Source: Mercenaria mercenaria
Lineage: Eukaryota > Mollusca > Bivalvia > Venerida > Veneridae
Direction of reading: 5' to 3'
Length of the DNA: 64,000 nt
Assembly: GCF_021730395.1 (NCBI RefSeq)
Contig: NC_069363.1
Coordinates: 51,951,001-52,015,000, forward strand
Numbering within the stretch: the stretch's first letter is position 1; each line of letters opens with the position of its first letter. Below the pieces are notes generated by a model. That model was not told where the DNA came from. It did not search any database and was given only the letters and a program-made list of their open reading frames with translations. Shown here piece after piece: positions 32,951 to 44,600 of this stretch. Position numbers and translations under genes: made by a program.

Positions 32951-35106
32951 TTTTGAATGCAAATGACAAAAATGGAAATCTAGGAATAACTATAAATTTG
33001 GATTCAGTTTAGTAACCGAGCACAGCCTACCACCTAATTTTCAAAACAAAATACTCCTGTATAATAATTTCCTGCTGTAAGGTTCAGTCTCTATCCTTTA
33101 TTATTCTGCAGTATATGTGAAAAATAACAATTTTTGACCAGTTTTGATACCAACATTTCTTTATTAAAAATGTCGATTATACAGTCCCAGGTGACCAAGC
33201 ACTAACAGCATTTACAGTTCATCCACAGCTGTCATCCGTTTAAGGCCGAGTTTGCGATCCACAATTATGTTTGCAATCGATGCTAAGATAGTTCCTAATG
33301 AACAAGCACTAGAAGACCAAACTGTATACATACAGAAACGTCCTGCATCCAGAAAAAAAGATTGCCATAGTTCTTTCTGAATCTATCCACTGTAAAAAGT
33401 AGTGGTCTTTGACCGATTGTTTGGACCGATAGTTTTCTATACATTTGATACAAGGACAGTGTATCACAGATTTTGTTGCATATCCGCAGAAAGGAGCAGA
33501 AATGGCACACACAAAAATCTTCCTATTTCCCTAGGAGGGACCGGTACGAAGTGAAAACAACAGTTTTTAGCGAATTGTGGGACCTGCAAATCATGTGTGC
33601 AGTTGAAGCCATGAATGGACACAAATGACAAAACACTAACAAACACGAAAAAGGTCCAGAAATGACACGCTTAAGCTTCTACATATTTTTCAAGGAGGGT
33701 TACACAATTAAAAGCTAAACATTTGTTTGCAGTAATGTTAGGATATTCCAAAAATACCTCAAACTTTGTCATATTTCTCTCTGTGATGATGTGTTTGAAA
33801 AGTATCGCTTTCGGGTCCCACACGGCTCATGCACCAAGGCTTGTTGTCTCCAGTCGTTTCTCTCATACATTCTTTGTTTGGATCGATTGATGTCTTGGGC
33901 ACCAGGAGCAGTTTGCCAGTTTTACCACTCCCGACTTCGAGTGCTCGGTTTTTAAAGCATTTCTCTACGACAGGATATTTTCTACCACATTTTATGAATC
34001 GAGTATTTTGTTTGACTTTTATAGGATCATAATGACCAAGCATTAGCAAGCAGGAATGCGTGATTAATTTAAGAGACATTGAAACATTGTTTGATTCCAT
34101 TATGTATGTACATTTTAATAAAAAAAAATGTAGTTTTAATGCATTTTTCAGTTTTTCTACTTCATATATTCTATCAATTACATACAGTAAATAAAGATTT
34201 GCTTGAGGCCGCAAATACTAGGTCTTGTTCAAGTTTTCGAGCAGCTCAAACAAAAAATATACGAAAAATGACAGGGAAATACTTGAGCAAGGTCGGTTGC
34301 TTGGGTCATTAATGCTCTGGTAAATGGTTTTTCACTGTAGTTTAAACTTTTTGATTTTCTTATCAGTAACAGGGAGATAAAAAAAAACATACTGAAGATA
34401 ATATTCTGTAAAACTTTAATTACAAATTTGAGATGAATTGTCAGTGGTGTAATTCAGTACCATAGTATTCAAATAATGAAGGTTCAGCTGTATTGCACAT
34501 TTATCATAATCACAAGATGTACAAAAACCACATGTTACAAGGTTTGCATTTTTGTGCAATTGATTATCATTGTTTTTCAAGTATTTATGCAAATTGCTTG
34601 CGCAGCATGCCTTTATCTCATTGATCCATGGCCTGCGTTAAGATGTGCAAATGTTTTATGTTTACATTCTGTTACATAATGGGTATAAAATAAACACTAG
34701 ATTTATCAGTAGAAAAGTAAGTGCTCTTAAACTTCACATGAGATTATAGAAACAGGTACATGCATTTTTAAGTTATTAAGTAGGTGGAAATATTCGCTCC
34801 CTATTGAAAGCTTGAACTATCTTAAATGCCCTGAAAAAAAAATTATGATATTTTTTGAAGCAGGTTAATATTTATACTACAAAAATAGTATTATTCTTGC
34901 ATGTATATACATGTTCATTGAAAAGAGCCATTTTTCCACTTTAAAGGTTATTATTGTCATATGAAATGTACACGGAATCTCAATAAGATTGTCACAGCAG
35001 TTATAATACACTTGTATCAAGTTTGACAGTTAATTAAGAGGAAACAGCATATGTTCTAATCATGGGTATATTCATTTAGATTTCAGTGTGTCATGTTTTA
35101 CAGTTC
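32951..35106. other. Gene-poor stretch with one Cys-containing frame
   Basis: No repeat or domain is clear. A minus-strand frame at 33759-34214 ends with a Cys-rich segment (FIKCGRKYPVVEKC, then NKECMRETTGDNKPWC) whose C-x11-C spacing and KPWC wording faintly recall kringle or similar extracellular modules. It could be a single exon, but no splice sites convince me. The rest is AT-rich and featureless. Confidence 0.35.
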
Positions 35107-35302
35107 TTTAACCTTTAGCCCGGCTGGCAGCAAGTGATTCCGCAAGATCAGCCTCCACACCTATACAGGCTAATTATGGTCTGCACTGTTCACTATTCAG
35201 TCAATAAATTTTCAGTAAACACCCTTTCGATTAATAAATAGTATTGCATAAATTGAATGATGAATCAGTGCATTTTAGAAATTTAGCAGGCTAAAGGTTA
35301 AA
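35107..35302. mobile_element. MITE, 196 bp, with perfect 14-bp TIRs
   Basis: TTTAACCTTTAGCC at 35107-35120 is the exact reverse complement of GGCTAAAGGTTAAA at 35289-35302. The interior contains a partly palindromic GTGATTCC, AGCCTGC-like section. The TTA/TAA at the edges is probably the target duplication. I recognise the ends and interior as a family common in bivalve genomes. It encodes nothing and would need a transposase in trans. Confidence 0.85.
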
Positions 35303-36118
35303 TACATTTATATATATTTAGAATCATTAAATTTTGCTGGCATGAAATCTTGTGGTTTGGGCCATAACAGCTATTTCAAGGAGGTATGAATTTGTGGATG
35401 TGAATTTTTTTTAACAAAGAATTAATGTGAGTGTTAGGGTTTGTTTAGATTTTATTTTGTTGATTTACTCAATCACTAAACCCATGAAAATTATGCCCCC
35501 ATGAATATTATTGATTTCACAGTATACCGTCCCAGCTTCTTTACAAGAAGGTACATTTTCTTCCACTGTCTCTTAAATGTTGATTTGTGTGGCTGTACTA
35601 TTGAAATCTAGGAGAAAAGTTAGCGTGACTACTTGTAGAAAATGGTCATATATAAAATCAAACTTATTTTGAACCACGTTAGTGGATGAGACTTCTATTC
35701 TTTATATGTCATGTTTTAAAGATACATGATATTAGATCAAGTTTATCCACAATTTTCCTCAGAAATGATATAATGCAATTTATATTTTATGAAAGTACAT
35801 CGATGAGTTCATTGAAAGAATTTTCAGAATATGTTTAGTAAACAATGCAAATATAGATGCTCTAAGTATTGAAGTCCTTACTGACTGATATTTTTCTATT
35901 TGTAAAAATGTGTGATGTTGTTTAAAAGTTATATAATTTCATGTAGATATTTGGTATGTATGAGATCATAGTAAAAGGTGAAAATCTGCCAAATGTCTTT
36001 CACAAACTGTTGCTGTTTTGAGAATTGCGATAAATCGCTTAATTTATTCCATAGTGATGATCAATAAATGCATTAGAAATGAATTTTTGTGAGTTGTTCA
36101 TTAGCTAGAAGCTTTTCA
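35303..36118. other. AT-rich gene-free stretch
   Basis: Nothing is recognised on either strand. Confidence 0.4.
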
Positions 36119-36386
36119 GGTCCACCTACTTAGCTCTGACCTACGGAGTGTGGGGTTGAGAGTTCGACACCAGGGCAATGTGTATGTCCCCTGTGACGTG
36201 TGATAAAAGACATTTTTCTTTAAAACATTCATTTTCCATCTCTGATCCATGTGAGGAAGTTGGTAGTAACTTGCAGAGAACCAGTGAGTACTGGCTCAAA
36301 ATCCGGGAACACTGGTTAGGTTAACTACCCATTTCCATGTATGAAATATTGTTGAAAAACCATGCTAAACCCAAAACAAAGAAATT
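36119..36386 (+). mobile_element. Degenerate SINE of a second family
   Basis: A weak tRNA-like head has a B-box-like GAGTTCGACACC near 36159-36170. The body has GGTAGTAACTTGCAGAGAAC and AACACTGGTTAGGTTAACTA, and the 3' end is TATTGTTGAAAAACCATGC followed by TAAACCCAAAACAAAG. The GTTGAAAAA…TAAACCC ending is typical of an abundant bivalve SINE type. The A box is not well preserved and the copy looks old. Confidence 0.65.
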
Positions 36387-36594
36387 TATCAATATTTTAT
36401 ATATATAAAGTTGATAATAGCATAAACATCTATAAAATGGGCATTTTAATGCCGCTGTATACACTTACTTTTTGTTCATTTTGAAATTATCAAAATGCCA
36501 TTGTACACTCACAAATATGCATCTGAAATTTTTTGTTCCTCCTCACAAAAAAATTTGATGGGAGGAGGAGGATGGGATGCATAGATTTACCCTC

Positions 36595-37010
36595 ATCCAG
36601 ATGTCTGTCTGTCCATCCAAATTTGTGCTGTGAATGTCTCAAAAAGCATTTGATATAAGCTTGAGTCGCCGAACAGTACAGGATTGTTATTCAGCTCGTG
36701 AAGTTGTGCACCTGGGGTTTTATTGGGGTTTTCACTCGGTGAGACCGTGTTATCGCCCTTGATTTGATAACAAATGTGTATAAAGGACCTGCAAGTTTGT
36801 GTTGCAGATATCACAAAAAAAGTATTTGACCTCCGTGAAACCTTATAGAATTATTATTCAGCATATGAAGTTATGTACTTTGGGCAAGACCATAGTTATG
36901 GTTCTTGACATACTAAAAATATGCATAAAAAGCCTAAAAGTTTGTGTCACACGTACCTCAAAAGTATATGACCTAGAGTCATGATCTTGTGACCTGAAGT
37001 TGTCCACCAG
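36595..37010 (-). repeat. Tandem-core repeat with (GTCT)n edge, pearl-like
   Basis: About 2.5 diverged cores of ~150-170 bp recur at 36637, 36810 and 36957, each with a 'TCTCAAAAAGCATTTGA'-like word. A short TGTCTGTCTGTCC run lies at the left end. Read on the minus strand this is the core-then-microsatellite order of pearl-like elements. No protein is encoded. Confidence 0.55.
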
Positions 37011-38187
37011 AGGTTATAATTGGGATTTATCCCTCCTCCCACTCCCCTACAGAATTTTTTTTTACTATCAGTCGTTTGTATCCCGCATACCACCCCTCCC
37101 CCTCCCCTATTTATGTAAGTTTACTAGTCTTGTATTGTCAACAAGCATCATATGGCCATACAGTGACAGTAGAGGAGTGTCCAGTGAACACATACCTAGT
37201 TTATAGTCTTGTATTTGGTCGAGTCTCGATACTGCTTTTCAATATTTGGTACTGGTTGTAACCTTATGTGATGGATTTTGAGATATCCATATATGTTCAT
37301 CACAGTCCATATCAGACTCGTGCTTATAGCTCACATACATGTATCCAGAGTGTATTTGCGGGACAATTTTTTCTAGTATATAAACCTGGGTCACTGGTTG
37401 ACTACTGAAAAATGATGTGAATCACATACCAGACAAACATTATTTTCATTTTCATTGCTTTAAATTAAACATTAAAACTTCTGTTACAAATGTATTGATA
37501 CAAACAAAGCTATCATAAATTTCACATTTGTAAAATCACTTCTGATTATTTTAAGTACTTTGAAATCAATGTCTAGACTTTATTTAATGTATTTCTATCA
37601 TTGAAAATTTTAGGGTCTATCTCTATATAATTTCTTGAAAGTATGCGTCACATAACTCTTTTTACATTCCATAAGCTGTAGCACACTATCATGGTCATTT
37701 TCAGGCACGAACCTCAAGCACTTTTGCAATAACATTTAGATGAAATGACATGACATGCTTCAATGCAGGATGTCATGTATATGGTCTAGGAGGAACCATA
37801 TAAGATCAAGTCCGTCATTCTTAGGTAGATCTTCTTGTACGAATCATTTTTTTTACAATGTTACGAATGTAGTGTATGATGACTTGAATACTGCTATTTT
37901 CGAAATTGTACACTTTGACATGGGTTATCTGCCGCGATTGCCTCCCGGGCGCTACATTACTTCAACAGATTTTATCAGACTTGTATAGTTATTTTTTGAT
38001 ACATTAGACTAGACATAATCGTCAAGTTATTTGCTTAAGATAACGTTGTACATGAACTGCACTGGGTAACATTGTTGTTTTCGGTTCGCGACTGCTACTA
38101 AAACAATCGTTCAATGAGTTTTACTTTACACCACTTTTTTCTTATTCTTTTATATGTAATACCCGCATAATTATTGTCTTATTTAAT
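37011..38187. other. Gene-free stretch downstream of the TRIM-type gene
   Basis: This holds the 3' flank of the minus-strand TRIM-type gene. I see no clear AATAAA near the stop on the minus strand, only AT-rich variants. No other feature is recognised. Confidence 0.4.
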
Positions 38188-39243
38188 TCAGTTAACAACT
38201 TTTACTGTTATACCTTCCACATTTTTCATATTCTTTTGCATACGTAATATACTGCTCAAAATTTCAATACCCTCACGTCTTATTTCCGTGAGCTTAGCAG
38301 ATTTGGCACTGTCGTCTGCCGCCCTCTCAAACATTGGCATAAGTCTGCGCAGCTGCTCGGTGGCTATAAAACGCTGTGCTGGCGTTCCATACCTTTTAAT
38401 TACATCCATTTCCGACCTGCTGAATTTCATGGCCTCTCTCAAGCTGTCGCATTCTGTAATTGTGCTGTTTTGATATTGTGTAAACCTTGTTTTATTTTGA
38501 TCTCGAAATTCGGTACTAGACAGTTCCAGCTGCATTTCATTAAGTAATAAATCAACTTTATTTCGAAGTTGTAGCAGACGTAACTGAAAATTATCGACCT
38601 TGTCCCCTACAGCGTGGATATTTTTCCTCATGGCTTCAGCGGTATTCTCTAGCTTTTGGTGTATGTCACGAAACTGGTTTTCAATTCTTGTGGTATTATT
38701 AGTTATAGCTTCATCTAATGCTAACGAATCGAATGTCACAACTGTGCAGCCCCATCGATGAACAGCATTTTTACATTTTTCACAAAGGATTGCCGAGTGT
38801 TCGCGACAATAAAACATAAACTTGTTCCCAGGATGCATTTGGCAATTTTCTATCTGTTCACATTCTTCAAGGTCTCGCGCATTCACTGAATTCTGTCCAC
38901 CAACTTCGCCTTCCGTCTCGGGGACGACGGAATTCGCTGGATAATTATTCAATCTTTCAATAAAGCCCATCAATGGCCAGTTCGTCGGCAGTTGTCTAGC
39001 CCACTCCGTCGGAGCAACATTTTCCGGCGGTGTCGTCTGCTGTCGACATTCTGGACATATTATAGATCTTTGGCGTCCGTTCATGTTAGCATTTATATTC
39101 GACTGAATACATTCCTCGCAGAAAGTATGAAGGCACGCGAGGGCCTTCGGTGACTTTAATATATCCAGACATACTGAGCATTTCAAATTCTCCCGAAAAC
39201 TTCTAGTTGCAATATCCAAAACGTTTCCCGAGCCCGTGGCCAT
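38188..39243 (-). CDS. TRIM-type protein: RING, B-box, coiled coil
   Basis: This is a complete 351-residue intronless frame. The RING finger has the C3HC4 pattern: C22, C25, C37, H39, C42, C45, C63, C66. A B-box follows at about 134-166 (CQMHPGNKFMFYC, then CREHSAILCEKC and VHRWGC). A coiled coil runs from about 175 to 320, rich in Asn, Gln, Leu and Arg. Proteins of this type act as E3 ubiquitin ligases through the RING and dimerise through the coil. No C-terminal NHL, SPRY or filamin domain is present, so substrate choice is unknown. The start ATG (AAAATGGCC) has a favourable context. Short, single-exon TRIM genes are expanded in bivalves, many linked to immunity, which is an inference for this one. 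The frame has no breaks. Confidence 0.85.
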   Translation of the reverse strand: MATGSGNVLDIATRSFRENLKCSVCLDILKSPKALACLHTFCEECIQSNINANMNGRQRSIICPECRQQTTPPENVAPTEWARQLPTNWPLMGFIERLNNYPANSVVPETEGEVGGQNSVNARDLEECEQIENCQMHPGNKFMFYCREHSAILCEKCKNAVHRWGCTVVTFDSLALDEAITNNTTRIENQFRDIHQKLENTAEAMRKNIHAVGDKVDNFQLRLLQLRNKVDLLLNEMQLELSSTEFRDQNKTRFTQYQNSTITECDSLREAMKFSRSEMDVIKRYGTPAQRFIATEQLRRLMPMFERAADDSAKSAKLTEIRREGIEILSSILRMQKNMKNVEGITVKVVN

Positions 39244-39739
39244 TTTAGTCTTAACTAAACAAGAAAACGGTCTCTTTTTATATTTAGTTTTGTTTAATTC
39301 CCAAAATCATCCTGATTGTATTTAATTGGTTGGTTTTTATCAAGTTGACATCTTCGTCATCCAAAGTGTGTATATTTAATTGTGTTGGTGTTTTATCAAG
39401 ATAATAATTTAGATAACTTACTGATGCAGATACTAACAATTGATTTGAAGTTTTATAAAACAAAAAGAAAAGTATATATTTGTTTATTATTATAACAATA
39501 TATACAATGTATATGCAAATCTGCACGTTTCCTAACAGGGGAGATGATGTCGTATTTGGCAGCTGTGTGTATACTGTCGCCAGCATCAAATAATGTCATA
39601 TCACTTGAACATCATAGTATGTATAAAAACCAGGAGCAACTTTAGTAAAACATCTCTCGCACCCTATAAGATATCTATATACATGTAGTAGTTCAATTAA
39701 AATGCCCTAGCTAGTATTAAATGATTAATGCATTCGAGC
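39244..39739. other. Upstream region of the TRIM-type gene
   Basis: It should hold the promoter and 5' UTR of the minus-strand gene. I see no convincing TATA box placed against a start site. The left edge of the satellite domain follows at about 39740. Confidence 0.35.
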
Positions 39740-39943
39740 TGTTGTTCCTCGAATGTTTGAGGTACAAAAGTGCTAGTAGTATAACATGCGATAGTTTCAA
39801 AGCTGTATATACCGAGTTGCTAGATTCAATACTTGAGACGCCGAGTCGCTTGAATAAATATCCAGCCACACGGCTGATTGAAAAATAAATATTTTAGACA
39901 CTGAGTTCTAAATGAATACTTAAGAATCCGTGCTGCTAGTAGT
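39740..39943. repeat. Diverged left edge of the satellite domain
   Basis: Scattered copies of GAGTTGCTAG- and ATACTTGAG-like words (ACCGAGTTGCTAGATTCAAT near 39810, GAGACGCCGAGTCGCTTGAA near 39833) resemble worn units of the adjacent 30-bp repeat. Confidence 0.6.
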
Positions 39944-41155
39944 AAATTCATGTGGCACTGAGTTGCTAGCGATAAATACTTCAGGCACTGAGTTGATAGC
40001 GATAAATACTTCAGACACTGAGTTGCTAGCGATAAAGACTTCAGACACTGAGTTGATAGCGATAAATACTTCAGACACTGAGTTGCTAGCGATAAAGACT
40101 TCAGACACTGAGTTGATAGCGATAAATACTTCAGACACTGAGTTGATAGCGATAAATACTTCAGACACTGAGTTGCTAGCGATAATGACTTCAAACACTG
40201 AGTTGCTAGCGATAAATACTTCAGACACTGAGTTGATAGCGATAAATACTTCAGACACTGAGTTGCTAGCGATAAAGACTTCAGACACTGAGTTGATAGC
40301 GATAAATACTTCAGACACTGAGTTGATAGCGATAAATACTTCAGACACTGAGTTGCTAGCGATAAAGACTTCAGACACTGAGTTACTAGCGATAAATACT
40401 TTGGACACTGAGTTGCTAAGACACTGAGTTGATAGCGATAAATACTTCAGACACTGAGTTGATAGCGATAAAGACTTCAGACACTGAGTTGATAGCGATA
40501 AAGACTTCAGACACTGAATTGCTAAGACACTGAGTTGATAGCGATAAATACTTGAGACACTAAGTTGATAGCGACAAAGACTTTAAACACTGAGTTGATA
40601 GCGATAAAGACTTCAGACACTGAGTTGATAGCGATAAATACTTCAGACACTGATTTGATAGCGATAAATACTTCAGACACTGAGTTGATAGCGATAAAGA
40701 CTTCAGACACTGAGTTGATAGCGATAAATACTTCAGACACTGAGTTGATAGCGATAAATACTTCAGACACTGAGTTGATAGCGATAAAGAAAGACTTCAG
40801 ACACTGAGTTGATAGCGATAAAGACTTCAGACAATGAGTTGCTAAGACACTGAGTTGATAGCGATAAATACTTCAGACACAGTTGATAGCGACAAAGACT
40901 TCAAACACTGAGTTGATAGCGATAAAGACTTCAGACACTGAGTTGATAGCGATAAATACTTCAGACACTGAGCTGATAGCGATAAAGACTTCATACACTG
41001 AGTTGATAACAACAAAGACTTCAGGCACTGAGTTGCTGGCGATAAGACTTCAGACACTGAGTTGATAGCAATAAAGACTTCATACATTGAGTTGATTGCG
41101 ATAAAGGCTTCAGACACTGAGTTGATAACGATAAAGACTTCACATACAATGATTT
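39944..41155. repeat. 30-bp tandem satellite, about 40 units
   Basis: Units share CACTGAGTTGATAGCGATAA followed by ATACTTCAGA. Variation is mainly GATAGC versus GCTAGC and AATACT versus AAGACT. In 39970-40400 the variants follow a recurring order of three (GCTAGC/AAGACT, GATAGC/AATACT, GATAGC/AATACT), a sign of a 90-bp higher-order unit. Shortened units with GAGTTGCTAAGACACTGAG occur near 40413, 40519 and 40837. The right-hand units, after about 40960, are more diverged. Open frames through it arise because 30 is a multiple of three. Confidence 0.95.
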
Positions 41156-41640
41156 GCCAGCAACAGATACTCCAGACAAGTTAAGAGAATTAAATAATAA
41201 AGATACATTGTAGATGCATTAAGTGCTTTAAGTGCTGAGTTGCTGATTGCTAGCATTAAATGGCTAAACTATAGATTTGCTAGCATTCAAAGTTTGGGTT
41301 TCGAGTCGCTAGTTTTCAACACTGGAGTACTCAGTCGTTACAGTATTGAATGGCTTCATGAGCTAAGTTTCTCTTAATCAATGCTTGCGAAAATGTGTCG
41401 CTAACCATTAGTGCTTAAGGTGCCGAGTGGGTATCATTCAATGTTTAATGGTGGGGGCGGGGGGAGTAATTCGAAGTCAGCGACCTTTTTCGACCCGGCT
41501 ATGGAGGCTCCTATATCAGACTAGAGTTACCGAGTTGCTAGCTGTTTTCAACATTTTCCTCCAATATCAGTTACTTTGCTTTCATTCAGTATTGCTTGGA
41601 TTCAGCACTTCTATCTCTGTAATCGACTTGAGTTACTGTT
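41156..41640. repeat. Diverged transition zone between the two satellites
   Basis: It contains scattered GAGTTGCT, GCTAGCATT and CATTCAA-like words (near 41228, 41248, 41285, 41340, 41540) with no regular period. It links the 30-bp array to the 85-bp array and looks like old units that escaped homogenisation. A G-rich stretch GGTGGGGGCGGGGGGAGTAA lies at 41449-41468. Confidence 0.6.
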
Positions 41641-44600
41641 CGTTTATCTGGATCAACTCAAGTTACTGAGTAGCAGCTATCCAGTATATTCTATATTCAA
41701 CTTGAAATACTTCAGTTGCAGCCATTCAGTACTTTTGCATTCGGCATGAGTTATTGTGTTGCTTGCATTCAGTACTTCTTGTCCGACTCAAGTTACTGTG
41801 TTGCAGCTTTTCAGTACTTCTGTATTCGACTTGAGTTATTGTGTTGCTTACATTCAGTACTTTTTATCAATCTCAAGTTACTGAGTTGCAGCTATTCAGT
41901 ACTTCTGTATTCGCCTTGAGTTATTGTGTTGCTTATATTCAGTACTTTTTATCCAACTCAAGTTACCGAGTTGCAGCTATTCAGTACTTCTGTATTCGAC
42001 TTGAGTTATTGTGTTGCTTATATTCAGTATTTTTTATCCAACTCAAGTTACTAAGTTGCAGCTATTCAGTACTTCTGTAGTCGACTTGAGTTATTGTGTT
42101 GCTTACATTCAGTACTTTATATCCGAGATGCAGCTATTTCAGTACTTCTGTATTCGACTTGAGTTACTGTGTTGCTTGCATTTAGTACTATTTAACCGAC
42201 CCAGGTTACTGAGTTGCAGCTATTCGGTTCTTCTATATTCGACTTGAGTTACTGTGTTGCTTGCATTCAGTACTTCTTGTCCGACTCAACTTACTGAGTT
42301 GCAGCTATTCAGTACTTCTGTATTTGACTTGAGTTACTGTGTTGCTTGCATTCAGTACATTTTATCCGACTCAAGTAACTGAGTTGCAACTATTCCATAC
42401 TTCTATATTCGACTTGAGTTACTCTGTTGCTTGCATTCACGGTACTTTTTATACGACTCAAGTAACTGAGTTGCAGCTATTCAGTACTTCTGTATTTGAC
42501 TTGAGTTACTGTATTGCTTGCATTCAGTTTTTCTGTATGCGACTTGAGTTATTGTGTTGCTTATATTCAGTACTTTTTATCCAACTGAAGTTACTGAGTT
42601 GCAGCTATTCAATTCTTTTGTATGCGACTTGAGTTACTGTGTTGCTTGTATTCAGTACTTTTTATCCGACTAAAGCTACTGAGTTGCAGCTATTCAGTAC
42701 TTCTGTATTCGACTTGGGTTACTGTGTTGCTTGCATTTAGTACTTTTTATCCGACTCAAGGTTTTGAGTTGCAGCCATTCAGTTCTTCTGTATTCGACTT
42801 GAATTACTGTGTTGCTTGCATTCAGTACCTTTTATCCGACTCAAGTAACTGAGTTGCAGCCATTCAGTACTTCTTTATGCGACTTGAGTTACTGTGTTGC
42901 TTGCATTCAGTACTTTTTTTATCCGACTCAAGTAACTGAGTTGCAGCTATTCAGTACTTCTATATTCGACTTGCGTTACTGTGTTGCTTGCATTCACGGT
43001 ACATTTTATACGACTCAAGTAACTGAAATGCAGCTATTCAGTACTTCTGTATTCGACTTGAGTTACTGTATTGCTTGCATTGAATGCATTCAGTACTTTT
43101 TATCCGACTCAAGTAACTGAGTTGCAGCCATTCAATACTTCTATATTTAATTAGAGTTTCTGTATTGCTTGCACTCATGATACATTTATATACTTTTTAT
43201 CCAACTCAAGTTACTGAGTTGCAGCTATTTCAGTACTTCTATATTCGACTTGAGTTACTGTGTTGTTTGCATTCATGGTACTTTTCATACGACTCAAGTA
43301 ACTGAGTTGCAGCTTTTCAGTACTTCTGTATTCGACTTGAGTTGCTGTGTTGCTTGCATTCAATACTTTTTATCCGACTCAAGTAACTGAGTTGCAGCTA
43401 TTCAGTACTTCTATATTAGACTTGAGTTACTGTGTTGTTTGCATTCACGTTTCTTTTTATACGACTCAAGTGACTGAGTTGCATCTATTCAGTGCTTCTG
43501 TATTCGACTTGAGTTACTGTGTTGCTTGCATTCAGTACGTTTTATCCGACTCAATTAATTGAGCTGCAGCCATTCAATACTCTGTATTCGATTTGAGTTA
43601 CAGTGTTGCTTGCATTCAGTACTTTTTATCCGACTCAAGTAATTGCGTTGCAGCCATTCTATACTTCTGTATGCGACTTGGGTTACTGTGTTGCTTGCAT
43701 TCAGTACTTTTTATCCGACTCAAGTTACTGAGTTGCAGCTATTCAGTACTTCTATATTTGACTTGAGTTACTGTGTTGTTTGCATTCACGGTACATTTTA
43801 TATAGGACTCAAGTAACTGAGTTGCAGTCATTCAATACTTCTGTATTCGATTTGAGTTACAGTGTTGCTTGCATTCAGTACTTTTTATCCGACTCAAGTA
43901 ATTGCGTTGCAGCCATTCTATACTTCTGTATGCGACTTGGGTTACTGTGTTGCTTGCATTCAGTACTTTTTATCCGACTCAAGTTACTGAGTTGCAGCTA
44001 TTCAGTACTTCTATATTTGACCTGAGTGACTGTGTTGTTTGCATTCACGGTATATTTTATATAGGACTCAAGTAACTGAGTTGCAGCTATTCAGTACTTC
44101 TGTATTCGACTTGAGTTTCTGTGTTGCTTGCATTCAGTACGTTTTATCCGACTCAATTAATTGAGTTGCAGCCATTCAATACTTCTGTATTCGATTTGAG
44201 TTACTGTGTTGCTTGCATTCAGTACTTTTTATCCAACTCAAGTTACTGAGTTGCAGCTATTCAGTACTTCTATATTTGACTTGAGTTACTGTGTTGTTTG
44301 CATTCACGGTACATTTTATACGACTCAAGTAACTGAGTTGTAGCTATTCAGTACTTCTGTATTCGACTTGAGTTACTGTGTTGCTTGTATTCAGTACTTT
44401 TTATCCGACTCAAGTAATTGAGTTGCAGCCATTCAATACTTCTGTATTCGATTTGAGTTACTGTGTTGCTTGCATTCAGTACTTTTTATCCGACGCAAGT
44501 AATTGAGTTGCAGCCATTCTATACTTCTGTATTTGACTTGAGTTACTGTGTTGCTTGCATTCAGTACTTTTTTTCCGACTCAAGTAACTGAGTTGCAGCT

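Noticed and set aside
39920-40427. Open frames of 160+ codons on both strands through the 30-bp satellite
   Set aside because: The unit length is a multiple of three and the unit lacks stops in several frames, so long frames arise automatically. There are no gene signals.
39944-41155. Regular 30-bp repeats that look like a CRISPR array at first sight
   Set aside because: The units are directly contiguous with no spacers, the context is animal DNA, and no cas genes are present. It is a satellite.
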